A stretch of 36,800 nt of DNA from Lachnospiraceae bacterium Zagget2 (GTDB taxonomy: Bacteria > Bacillota > Clostridia > Lachnospirales > Lachnospiraceae). Positions 1 through 8,552 of the stretch are shown here, one piece after another (position 1 is the stretch's first letter; each line of letters opens with the position of its first letter). Made by a program: the position numbers and the translations under genes. The stretch spans positions 1-36,800 of the forward strand of contig MSHD01000012.1 of NCBI GenBank assembly GCA_001941045.1. The letters run 5' to 3'. The notes beneath the pieces were generated by a model that searched no databases, had not been told where the DNA came from, and worked only from the letters and a program-made list of their open reading frames with translations.

Positions 1-19
1 GTGCGCCCGCCGGGCGCAC
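1..19. repeat. perfect GC-rich inverted repeat at window edge
   Basis: Two 9-base arms (gtgcgcccg and cgggcgcac) are perfectly complementary around a single central base. The repeat lies just beyond the ackA terminator. It could be a second hairpin reinforcing termination or part of a neighbouring gene's 3' end. The window edge hides the rest, so no role is assigned. Confidence 0.4.
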
Positions 20-20
20 A

Positions 21-54
21 TAAAAACCTCGCCCGAACTGCTGATGTTCGGGCG
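21..54 (-). terminator. rho-independent terminator of pta-ackA
   Basis: On the minus strand a perfect 9-bp stem (cgcccgaac / gttcgggcg, plus-strand arms 30-38 and 46-54) with a 7-base loop is followed by a run of five T (22-26). It lies 27 bases beyond the ackA stop, the normal place for an intrinsic terminator. Confidence 0.88.
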
Positions 55-80
55 GGGCCTCTAAAAAAGCGATATACTGT

Positions 81-1274
81 TTATTTCACCAGTGCCAGCG
101 TCTCGCGCGCGATCGCAAGCTCCTCATTGGTCGGGATCACAGCGACCGTCACCTTGGAATCCGGCGTGGAGATGATGTTGTCCTCGCCGCGCTTCGCGTT
201 CGCCGCCTCATCGATCGTGACGCCGAGGTAGCCGAGGTTCTCGCAGATGCGGCTGCGCATCGAAGCGGAATTCTCGCCGATACCGGCTGTGAAGGCGATC
301 GCGTCCACGCCGTTCATCGCCGCCGCGTAGGCTCCGATGTACTTCAGTACACGGTAAGCGAAGACGTCGAGCGCGAGCTGCGCCTTGTCGTTGCCGGCCT
401 CCGCCGCCTCGTCGAGGTCGCGGAAATCAGAACTGACGCCGCCTGAAACGCCGAAGACGCCGGACTTCTTGTTCAGCATGTTCATCAGCGCCGCGATGTC
501 CATGTTCTCCTTCTTTGCAAGGAATTCCAGGATCGCCGGGTCGAGATCGCCCGAGCGGGTGCCCATCACAAGGCCTTCCAGCGGGGTCAGGCCCATCGAG
601 GTATCAACGGACTCGCCGTTCAGAACCGCGCTGACCGAAGCACCGTTGCCGAGGTGGCAGACGATGATCTTCATATCCTTCACGTTCTTGCCGAGGAACT
701 CCGCCAGTCTCTTGGAGACATAGCTGTGGCTCGTGCCGTGGAAGCCGTAGCGACGGACCTTGTATTTCTCATAATACTCATAGGGCAGGCCATAGGTGTA
801 AGCCTTGCCCGGCATCGTCTGATGGAAAGCCGTATCGAAGACCGCCACCATCGGCACGCCCGGCATCAGCTTCTCACAGGCCTCGATACCAATGAGGTTC
901 GCCGGGTTGTGCAGCGGCGCAAGGTCATTGCACTCCTCGATCGCTGCCTTGACCTCCGGTGTAATCACAACGGAGGAAGCGAACTTCTCGCCGCCATGAA
1001 CCACGCGATGTCCGACCGCGCCCACCTCAGAAAGGCTTTTGATAACACCGGTCTTCGCGTTCGTCAGCGCATTGATCACGAGCTGAATCGCCTCGGTATG
1101 CGTCGGCATCGCGTCGTCGGTCACTTCCTTCGCGCCGCCGGCCGGCTGATAGGTCAGTCTGCCGTCGATGCCGATGCGCTCGCAAAGACCCTTCGCGAGC
1201 ACCGCCTCGGTGTCGGAGTTGATTAACTGAAACTTCAAAGATGAGCTTCCGCAGTTGATAACCAGAATATTCAT
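81..1274 (-). CDS. ackA: acetate kinase
   Basis: Cytosolic acetate kinase converts acetyl phosphate plus ADP to acetate plus ATP, the last step of the Pta-AckA energy pathway. The 397-residue length is typical. The N-terminus carries the family signature [11 protein letters not shown]. Also visible are [47 protein letters not shown] and TAGIGENS, which supply the acetate-, phosphate- and nucleotide-binding residues of the ASKHA fold. It follows pta by 24 bases on the same strand and ends at a terminator, so the two are co-transcribed. No abnormal feature was seen. Confidence 0.98.
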   Translation of the reverse strand: MNILVINCGSSSLKFQLINSDTEAVLAKGLCERIGIDGRLTYQPAGGAKEVTDDAMPTHTEAIQLVINALTNAKTGVIKSLSEVGAVGHRVVHGGEKFASSVVITPEVKAAIEECNDLAPLHNPANLIGIEACEKLMPGVPMVAVFDTAFHQTMPGKAYTYGLPYEYYEKYKVRRYGFHGTSHSYVSKRLAEFLGKNVKDMKIIVCHLGNGASVSAVLNGESVDTSMGLTPLEGLVMGTRSGDLDPAILEFLAKKENMDIAALMNMLNKKSGVFGVSGGVSSDFRDLDEAAEAGNDKAQLALDVFAYRVLKYIGAYAAAMNGVDAIAFTAGIGENSASMRSRICENLGYLGVTIDEAANAKRGEDNIISTPDSKVTVAVIPTNEELAIARETLALVK

Positions 1275-1298
1275 TTTCTTAATCCTCCATCTATCCTT

Positions 1299-2369
<1,071 letters not shown>

Positions 2370-3431
2370 TTAAACGCTCTCGATCTCGGAGATCAGCACA
2401 CAGTTCGGCGTCTCCACCTTCAGCGGCTTTCCCCAGAGGCTGAAATACTTTTTCTCGTAATTGACCTGGAAGATCGTCATCGTGTTCGTCTCATGATTCA
2501 ACGCCATGATATGCCGGTTGTCCGGGAAGAAATCCGCCACCTTCGGATAATCGCCGCTGACCGGCAGGATGCAGATCTTCTCCAGCATACCGGTATTCTG
2601 ATCGACTCTGAAAATCCCGACACTGTTGTCACCGGCGTTCGAGCAGAGCACGTAATTCCAGTCGCGCGAAAAGCGCAGGATGCTGGCCGCGCTGCCCTTT
2701 GCGTGATAATCATTCAGCGTCGGCACCGTCTGAATCAGTTCAAACGACGGTCCCTTCGACGTATCCTCATAAGAATAGACGCTGATATAATTCTTCAGTT
2801 CACAGATCAGATAGGCAAAGCGCCCGTCCGGGCTGAATTTGATCGTCCGCGGCGCGCTCTCGAGCTCACAGCGCAGAATATCGAACAGACGGATCTTGCC
2901 GGTCTCATGATCGAAACGATAAATCTTCACCTGATCCACGCCCAGATCCACGGCACACAGGTACTTCTGATCCGGCGTCAGATTGACGCAGTTCACATGC
3001 GGACGGAAATTGCGTTCCGCAATGCTGCCGAGCCCTTTATGAAAAACCTCGTCTGTCATCTTTCCGACGCGTCCGTCCTCCAGAAGGCGCATGACCGTCA
3101 CCTTTCCGTCATGCCAGCCGGCTACAAAGAGATACCGGTCTTCCTTGTCGGTGGAGAGATAACAGCCTCTCATACCGCCGATCGAAGCCTTGTTCATCGG
3201 CTCAAGGTCTCCGTCCGGCAGAATACGGAAGGAGCGCACGCCCTCGTCGGCGATCGAGTAGAGATATTTCCCATTGTGTGATTTCTTTATGTAAGATGGA
3301 TTATTAATCGGGACGACCTTACGCTCCATGGCGCGCCCATTCTCCACATCCAGATCATAGATGTAAATACCGCGGCTGCTGCCATGCGTATAGGTACCCA
3401 CATATGCCACATAGCTTTTCTTTTTCAACAT
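2370..3431 (-). CDS. seven-bladed beta-propeller lactonase family protein (6-phosphogluconolactonase-like)
   Basis: A 353-residue protein of the Pgl/YbhE beta-propeller family (COG2706 type). It shows repeated blade motifs such as YVGTYTHGSSRGIYIY, PSYIKKSHNGKYLYS, TPDQKYLCAVDLG, FSPDGRFAYLICE and FSRDWNYVLCSNAGD. The characterised family member hydrolyses 6-phosphogluconolactone, but many homologues have no proven substrate. There is no signal peptide, so it is probably cytosolic. The start is the ATG at 3431 (MLKKKSYVAY), preceded by GGAGGTGGG; an ATG seven codons upstream has no such site. It sits 50 bases after hemL and 78 bases before pta, with no pentose-phosphate neighbours, so its job here is unclear. 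A second family member lies at 34362-35468. Confidence 0.85.
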   Translation of the reverse strand: MLKKKSYVAYVGTYTHGSSRGIYIYDLDVENGRAMERKVVPINNPSYIKKSHNGKYLYSIADEGVRSFRILPDGDLEPMNKASIGGMRGCYLSTDKEDRYLFVAGWHDGKVTVMRLLEDGRVGKMTDEVFHKGLGSIAERNFRPHVNCVNLTPDQKYLCAVDLGVDQVKIYRFDHETGKIRLFDILRCELESAPRTIKFSPDGRFAYLICELKNYISVYSYEDTSKGPSFELIQTVPTLNDYHAKGSAASILRFSRDWNYVLCSNAGDNSVGIFRVDQNTGMLEKICILPVSGDYPKVADFFPDNRHIMALNHETNTMTIFQVNYEKKYFSLWGKPLKVETPNCVLISEIESV

Positions 3432-3481
3432 GACCCACCTCCCGCGGGACATAAAAATAGTAACACATTTTTACAGCTTTG

Positions 3482-4762
3482 TTAAGCACTTTTAAGAAAA
3501 TCGCGAATCACATCCAGCGTAAAATCAATATTCTCATCTGTATGTGCCGCCGACAGGAAAATTGCCTCAAACTGAGACGGCGCAAGATAGATGCCCGCCT
3601 CCAGCATATGCCGGAAATATTTTCGGAAGAGCGCGGTATCCGCCGTCTTTGCGCTCGTGTAATCCCGCACCGGCTCCGATGTGAAGAACAGGCTGCCGAG
3701 CGAGCCGATGTGATTCACCCGGAAGGGAAGCTTCCGCTCCTCCAGCATCTCTTCCATGCCGCCGAACAGCCGCTCTCCCAGCTCCTCCAGACGCGTGTAG
3801 ACTTCCGGATGCTCATTGAGATAGCCCAGCTGCGCAAGCCCGGCTGCCATCGCGACCGGATTGCCGCTCAGGGTCCCCGCCTGGTAGACGCTGCCGACCG
3901 GAGAGACGACCTCCATGATCTCCCTCCTGCCGCCGTAAGCGCCGACCGGCATGCCGCCGCCGATGATCTTTCCATAGGTAACGAGGTCCGCTGTAATGCC
4001 AAAGTACTCCTGCGCACCGCCGCGCGCGAGACGGAAGCCCGTGATCACCTCGTCAAAGATGAGGAGCGAGCCGTTGTCCGTGCAGAGCTTCCGCAGCCCC
4101 TCCAGGAATCCGCTCTCCGGCAGGACAACGCCCATATTCGCGCCGACCGGCTCGAGAATCACCGCCGCGATCTCTTTCCCATATTTGTCAAATAACTGCT
4201 CCACGCCCGCAAGGTCATTGTAAGCGGCGAGCAGCGTATCCTGCGTCGCCCCTTTCGGCACACCGGAGCTGTCCGGCACACCCGCCGTCATGACGCCGGA
4301 ACCGGCCTTTACAAGCATCGCGTCCGTGTGGCCGTGATAGCAGCCTTCGAATTTGACAATCTTATCCCTGCCGGTGAAGCCGCGTGCCGCGCGGATTGCG
4401 CTCATGACCGCCTCCGTCCCGGAATTCACCATGCGCATCATCTCGACCGAGGGCACCATCTCGTGGATCAGCCGCGCCATATCGACCTCGGCCTCCGTGG
4501 CCGCGCCGAAACTTAAACCTTTCCGGCAGGCCTCCGCTACCTTTTCCAGCACAACCGGATGCGCGTGACCGAGAATCATCGGCCCCCAGGAACCGACATA
4601 GTCCAGATAGCGCTTTCCATCCGCATCGGTGAGATACGCGCCCTCACCGGAAGTGATGAAGCGCGGCGTCATGCCGACCGAACCGAAGGCCCGCACCGGA
4701 GAATTCACACCGCCCGGCATCAGGCATACCGCCTCTTGAAAAAGCTCTTCCGATCTGCCCAT
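3482..4762 (-). CDS. hemL: glutamate-1-semialdehyde 2,1-aminomutase
   Basis: This PLP enzyme converts glutamate-1-semialdehyde to 5-aminolevulinate in the C5 tetrapyrrole pathway. The 426-residue length is typical. It begins RSEELFQEAVCLMPGGVNSP as HemL does, and shows NSGTEAVMSAIRAARG, the PLP-binding FDEVITGFR, and the Schiff-base lysine in VTYGKIIGGGMPVGA. Its ATG shares one base with the hemB stop (TGATG), implying translational coupling. GluTR (hemA), which makes its substrate, is not in this window and must be encoded elsewhere. Confidence 0.97.
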   Translation of the reverse strand: MGRSEELFQEAVCLMPGGVNSPVRAFGSVGMTPRFITSGEGAYLTDADGKRYLDYVGSWGPMILGHAHPVVLEKVAEACRKGLSFGAATEAEVDMARLIHEMVPSVEMMRMVNSGTEAVMSAIRAARGFTGRDKIVKFEGCYHGHTDAMLVKAGSGVMTAGVPDSSGVPKGATQDTLLAAYNDLAGVEQLFDKYGKEIAAVILEPVGANMGVVLPESGFLEGLRKLCTDNGSLLIFDEVITGFRLARGGAQEYFGITADLVTYGKIIGGGMPVGAYGGRREIMEVVSPVGSVYQAGTLSGNPVAMAAGLAQLGYLNEHPEVYTRLEELGERLFGGMEEMLEERKLPFRVNHIGSLGSLFFTSEPVRDYTSAKTADTALFRKYFRHMLEAGIYLAPSQFEAIFLSAAHTDENIDFTLDVIRDFLKSA

Positions 4763-5751
4763 CAGCCGATCCTCCCCTCATCCATATAATATGCAAGCTC
4801 CTTTGCAAAATAGGACATGTAAATGTCCACGCCCGCACGATAAGCGCAGGCCGCCATCTCACAGAGCACCGCTGTCTCGTCAATGTAGCCGAGCTTTGCG
4901 CCGGCCTTCACCATCGCATACTCGCCGCTGACGCTGTAGGCCGCCATCGGCACGTCGGTCGCATCCTTGATCTCGCGCACCATGTCAAGATAGGACATCG
5001 CCGGCTTCACCATGATAATATCCGCACCCTCGTCGATGTCGAGCATAGCCTCCTTCATGCCCTCGCGGCGGTTGTGGTAATCCATCTGATAACTCTTGCG
5101 GTCGCCGAAAGCAGGAGCGCTGCCTGCCGCGTCGCGGAAGGGTCCGTAGAAAGCTGAGGCATATTTCACCGCGTAGGACATGATCGGCGTCGTGAAGAGT
5201 CCATTGTGATCCAGCGCCTCGCGAATCGCCTGGATATGTCCGTCCATCATGTCGGAGGGCGCGACCATGTCGGCGCCAGCCTGCACCTGGCTGACCGCGA
5301 TCTCGGCCAGCTTGTCGAGCGTCAGGTCATTGTCCACGTACTCGCCTTTCAGAATACCGCAGTGGCCATGGCTCGTGTACTCGCACATGCAGACGTCACC
5401 GATGTAATAGAGATCCGGCACTTCCTTCTTCGCCTTCGCAAAGGCCCGCTGTACGATGCCGTCGCAGGCATAGGCCTGGCTGCCGAACTCATCCTTCTTC
5501 GCCGGAATGCCGAAGAGCATGACAGAACCCACGCCTGCGTCCGCCATCTCATTTAAGATCTCCGGCATCCGGTCCACGCTGTAGCGGTACTGCCCCGGCA
5601 TCGTCGGAATCTCCTCCTTGATGTTCTCACCATCCATGACGAACATGGGATAGACGAGCGAGCTCTTGTCCATGCGCGTCTCACGCACGATCTTGCGCAG
5701 CGCCGCTGTCGTTCTGAGCCTTCTTGGTCTGAAAATCATATCTCTTTCCAT
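4762..5751 (-). CDS. hemB: delta-aminolevulinic acid dehydratase (porphobilinogen synthase)
   Basis: HemB condenses two 5-aminolevulinate molecules to porphobilinogen. The 329 residues match the family. Visible motifs are the zinc-type cysteine cluster DVCMCEYTSHGHCGIL, the first active-site lysine in SYAVKYASAFYGPFRDAAGS and the second in DIIMVKPAMSYLD. The zinc-type cysteines suggest a Zn-dependent enzyme. The start is slightly ambiguous: MERDMIFRPRR begins at 5751, but a second ATG four codons on also has a purine-rich stretch upstream. The 5' end overlaps the precorrin-2 dehydrogenase gene by 16 bases, and the stop touches the hemL start. The order dehydrogenase-hemB-hemL shows a tetrapyrrole operon. 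Confidence 0.97.
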   Translation of the reverse strand: MERDMIFRPRRLRTTAALRKIVRETRMDKSSLVYPMFVMDGENIKEEIPTMPGQYRYSVDRMPEILNEMADAGVGSVMLFGIPAKKDEFGSQAYACDGIVQRAFAKAKKEVPDLYYIGDVCMCEYTSHGHCGILKGEYVDNDLTLDKLAEIAVSQVQAGADMVAPSDMMDGHIQAIREALDHNGLFTTPIMSYAVKYASAFYGPFRDAAGSAPAFGDRKSYQMDYHNRREGMKEAMLDIDEGADIIMVKPAMSYLDMVREIKDATDVPMAAYSVSGEYAMVKAGAKLGYIDETAVLCEMAACAYRAGVDIYMSYFAKELAYYMDEGRIG

Positions 5752-6206
5752 TCTCCTGCCACCTCTTTTTGTATTTTCTCCGTCCAGCGCCTTGCCAGGC
5801 GATGGTCATTTCCTCCGGCGTTCACACCGACCACCAGATCATCCTTCCATGCAATCCCCGGAAACTGAAAATCGCAGAGCCTCCGATCGCTGCACACATT
5901 CACCAGAATTCCCTTCTGACGGCACTCGCGTCCGATCGCAGCGTTCACCTCCGCGTCGTCCGTCGCCGCCAGCACCATCCATGCGTCCGCCGGAATGCCG
6001 TCCGCCACATAGCAGGCCCTGCAATATGCCAGCTTTCCCTCCGTCTCCGCCTCCCGGATCTCCCCGGAAGCTTCCGGCGCAACCACGGTCAAAGACGGCG
6101 CGAAAGCCAGCAGGGTCTCCACTCTGCGCGTGGCGATCCTGCCGGCTCCATAAACGACAATCTTTTTATCCGTGATATCCAAAAACAAAGGAAATTTTCT
6201 ATGCAT
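5736..6206 (-). CDS. precorrin-2 dehydrogenase (CysG N-terminal/Met8p-like)
   Basis: A 156-residue stand-alone version of the NAD-binding domain of siroheme synthase, which oxidises precorrin-2 to sirohydrochlorin. It starts FPLFLDITDKKIVVYGAG, with the Rossmann glycine motif GAGRIATRR, then LAATDDAEVN and the segment NVCSDRRLCDFQFPGI. In characterised relatives this last segment usually reads NVVD or NVDD, and the first Asp is considered catalytic. Here that position is Ser106, followed by Asp107, so activity or the exact catalytic residue is open. There is no ferrochelatase-like C-terminal extension. It is first in the hemB-hemL run and overlaps hemB by 16 bases, so siroheme or corrinoid synthesis appears tied to this pathway. 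Confidence 0.88.
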   Translation of the reverse strand: MHRKFPLFLDITDKKIVVYGAGRIATRRVETLLAFAPSLTVVAPEASGEIREAETEGKLAYCRACYVADGIPADAWMVLAATDDAEVNAAIGRECRQKGILVNVCSDRRLCDFQFPGIAWKDDLVVGVNAGGNDHRLARRWTEKIQKEVAGEWKEI

Positions 6207-6243
6207 CTAACCGTCTCCGCCGGAAAATCTCTCAGTTCTTTTT

Positions 6244-6273
6244 ATTTTACAACCGGGCGATTTATAATGTCAA
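6244..6273 (-). promoter_or_regulatory. sigma-A-type promoter of the precorrin-2 dehydrogenase-hemB-hemL run
   Basis: On the minus strand TTGACA (6268-6273) and TAAAAT (6244-6249) are separated by 18 bases. The pair sits about 40 bases upstream of the first ATG at 6206. One mismatch to consensus in the -10 and a slightly long spacer. Confidence 0.6.
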
Positions 6274-6312
6274 TACCCGTCCGCAAGGCATTCACATAAT
6301 TTCACAGTTTCC

Positions 6313-6329
6313 CGGGCAGACTATGCCCG
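6313..6329 (+). repeat. short inverted repeat in the germination-gene leader
   Basis: Six-base arms cgggca and tgcccg flank a 5-base loop immediately upstream of the ribosome binding site of the 6341 gene. It could be a small leader hairpin influencing translation or chance. There is no T-run, so it is not a terminator. Confidence 0.35.
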
Positions 6330-6340
6330 AGGTGATATCC

Positions 6341-7738
6341 ATGAGCAAACTCTCTGATAACTTTGACGAAAACATTGCCGCTCTGAACGCACTTCTTGGC
6401 GTAGAGCGGAATTTTGATATTATGGAAAAGAAGATGAAACTCGGCGGGCGCGATGCGAGTCTCTTTTTCATCGATGGCCTGACGAAAGATGAGATTCTGG
6501 AAAAGCTGCTGGAATTCTTTTATGGGCTGCAGGAAAGCGATCTGCCCCGGACCCTGGAGGAATTTCAGATCGCAAGTCTGCCCTACGCGAAATCGGAGGT
6601 TCTCACCGAAACGGAAGATGTCACGAAGAACCTGCTCTCCGGGGTCCCCTGCCTCTTCCTCCGGGGCTATTCCGGCTGTCTCACGATCGACTGCCGCACC
6701 TATCCGGCGAGAAGCGTCGAGGAACCGCTGAAGGACCGGGCTCTGCGCGGCTCAAGAGACGGCTTTGTGGAGACGCTCGTCGCAAACACGGCGCTCATCC
6801 GCAGGCGCATTCGCTCGCCGAAGCTCTGTATGGAAATGCGCGAGCTGGGAAAAAGCAGCCGCACCGATCTCGCGCTCTGCTATATGGAGGACCGCGTCGA
6901 CTGGTCCTGTCTGGAAATGATCAAAAAGCGGATTCAGGAGATCGAGGTGGACGCCCTGACGATGAATCAGGAGAGCCTCGCCGAGCTTCTGCTGCCCGGG
7001 CACTGGTTCAACCCGCTGCCGCGCTTCCATCGATCCGAACGGCCCGACACCGCAGCGGCACAGATCCTCGAAGGAGATATCGTGATCCTCGTCGACAACT
7101 CCCCTGCCGCGCTGATCCTGCCAACCAGCCTCTTCGCGATCACGGAGGAGGCGAACGACTATTATTTCCCGCCAATCACCGGTACCTACCTCCGGCTCAC
7201 CCGGATGCTGATCATGCTCCTCTCGATCGTGCTGACGCCTCTGTTTCTGCTGTACTCGCAGCGCCCGGAGTGGATTCCGGAGGCGCTGCGCTTTATCGAG
7301 ATACAGGAGACGGTCCATGTCCCGCTGATCCTGCAGTTCCTCATCCTGGAGCTGGCGATCGACGGGCTGCGCCTGGCCGCCGTGCACACACCCGATATGC
7401 TGAGCACACCGCTCTCCGTCATCGCCGGTCTGGTGATCGGCGAATTTGCGGTAAATTCCGGCTGGTTCAACTCGGAGGTCATGCTCTATATGGCCTTCGT
7501 CACGCTCGCCGGTTACTCGCAGGCCAATATGGAGCTGAACTACGCGGTGAAATTTCTGCGCATCGTGCTGCTGCTCATGACCTGCTGGTTCGCTCTGCCC
7601 GGCTTTCTCATCGGACTTTTATTCATCGGCTTCTGCTTCCTTGGCTGCCGCACCTTTGCGGGACGCCCCTATCTGTACCCGCTGATTCCGCTCGACTGGA
7701 AAGTGCTGAAAAGGCAGCTGTTCCGGGTAAAGTTATAG
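6341..7738 (+). CDS. GerA-family spore germination protein, SpoVAF-like
   Basis: A 465-residue GerA/SpoVA-F family membrane protein. The soluble N-terminal half contains RNFDIMEKKMKLGGRDASLF, RGSRDGFVETLVANTALIRRRI and the conserved EGDIVILVDNSPAALI before the membrane part. The C-terminal half has about five hydrophobic segments beginning LTRMLIMLLSIVLTPLFLL. In Bacillus such proteins act in the spore inner membrane as germinant-receptor A subunits, or as SpoVAF with the SpoVA Ca-dipicolinate channel. No B or C receptor subunit and no other spoVA gene is adjacent, and the N-terminus resembles SpoVAF, so I favour a SpoVAF-like role. The start at 6341 is supported by GAGGTGAT seven bases upstream. 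It converges on and overlaps the HAD gene by six bases. Confidence 0.88.
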   Translation: MSKLSDNFDENIAALNALLGVERNFDIMEKKMKLGGRDASLFFIDGLTKDEILEKLLEFFYGLQESDLPRTLEEFQIASLPYAKSEVLTETEDVTKNLLSGVPCLFLRGYSGCLTIDCRTYPARSVEEPLKDRALRGSRDGFVETLVANTALIRRRIRSPKLCMEMRELGKSSRTDLALCYMEDRVDWSCLEMIKKRIQEIEVDALTMNQESLAELLLPGHWFNPLPRFHRSERPDTAAAQILEGDIVILVDNSPAALILPTSLFAITEEANDYYFPPITGTYLRLTRMLIMLLSIVLTPLFLLYSQRPEWIPEALRFIEIQETVHVPLILQFLILELAIDGLRLAAVHTPDMLSTPLSVIAGLVIGEFAVNSGWFNSEVMLYMAFVTLAGYSQANMELNYAVKFLRIVLLLMTCWFALPGFLIGLLFIGFCFLGCRTFAGRPYLYPLIPLDWKVLKRQLFRVKL

Positions 7739-8548
7739 CATGAACTTCTCGATGATCTCACGAACCGCATCGTGGTTATTGTCATTTTCCGTGATATAAT
7801 CCGCAGCGGCCTTCACTCCCGGAAGGGCATTCGCCACTGCGCAGCCGATGCCGGCGTCATGGATCATCGAGATATCGTTGCCCTCGTCTCCGGCGGCAAT
7901 GGAATTCTCAATCCGGATCCCGCGATCCTTGCAGAAGGCCTGCAGCGCAAGGCCCTTATTTACGCCCCTGGGAACAAACTCAAGGTATTCCCGGCAGCTC
8001 TTATAGATCTCAAGATCATCCCCGCACCAGCTCTCCACGCTCGCCTTCAGCTGCTCGAGCATACCGGTATCCTCAAGATCAATCGCCAGCATCTTGCAGG
8101 CCGGTTCCTTTACTTCGGTCACCAGATCCGATACGAGCTTCGCATCCATCGTCGTCTTGTTCGTATACTGTTTCAGGTTTGCATCGTCGCAATCCGTCAG
8201 CACGCACTCGCCCTCGTAAGTCTGGATGTAGACATTCAGTTTCCGCGCTTCCTGCGCGATTTTCTTCATATAGTCCAGCGACATCTCTTTTTTATAGAGA
8301 ACTTCGCCGGTCGTGATATCCACGATCATGGCGCCGTTGAACGCGAGCACGTAGCGAATACCGATATGATTCAGATTGCAGCGTTCCAGCAGCTTTACAA
8401 TGCTGGACGACGCGCGCCCCGTTGCGATGACGACATCATGGCCCGCCTTAATCGCACGCTCCATTGCATGATAATTTCCCTCCGATACGACTCTTAAGTC
8501 ATTCAGGGTCGTGCCGTCCATATCCAGAAATATTGCTTTCTTTTCCAT
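7733..8548 (-). CDS. HAD-superfamily hydrolase, Cof-type (IIB) phosphatase
   Basis: A 271-residue cytosolic HAD phosphatase of the Cof/YidA type. The nucleophile motif FLDMDGT is at residues 8-13 (Asp9 and Asp11), motif II is VIATGRAS, and motif IV is AAGDEGNDISMI near the C-terminus, with a C2B cap between. Relatives dephosphorylate sugar phosphates, nucleotides or flavin precursors; the sequence does not reveal the substrate. It lies four bases after ppk1 and ends the eight-gene minus-strand run, so a link to phosphate metabolism is possible but inferred. Its 3' end overlaps the convergent germination gene. Confidence 0.92.
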   Translation of the reverse strand: MEKKAIFLDMDGTTLNDLRVVSEGNYHAMERAIKAGHDVVIATGRASSSIVKLLERCNLNHIGIRYVLAFNGAMIVDITTGEVLYKKEMSLDYMKKIAQEARKLNVYIQTYEGECVLTDCDDANLKQYTNKTTMDAKLVSDLVTEVKEPACKMLAIDLEDTGMLEQLKASVESWCGDDLEIYKSCREYLEFVPRGVNKGLALQAFCKDRGIRIENSIAAGDEGNDISMIHDAGIGCAVANALPGVKAAADYITENDNNHDAVREIIEKFML

Positions 8549-8552
8549 CTTT

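Noticed and set aside
6268-6310. Possible sigma-G promoter (CAATA ... CATAATT) for the germination gene
   Set aside because: The -35 element is a poor match and the spacer is about 19 bases, longer than usual. Too weak to list as a feature.
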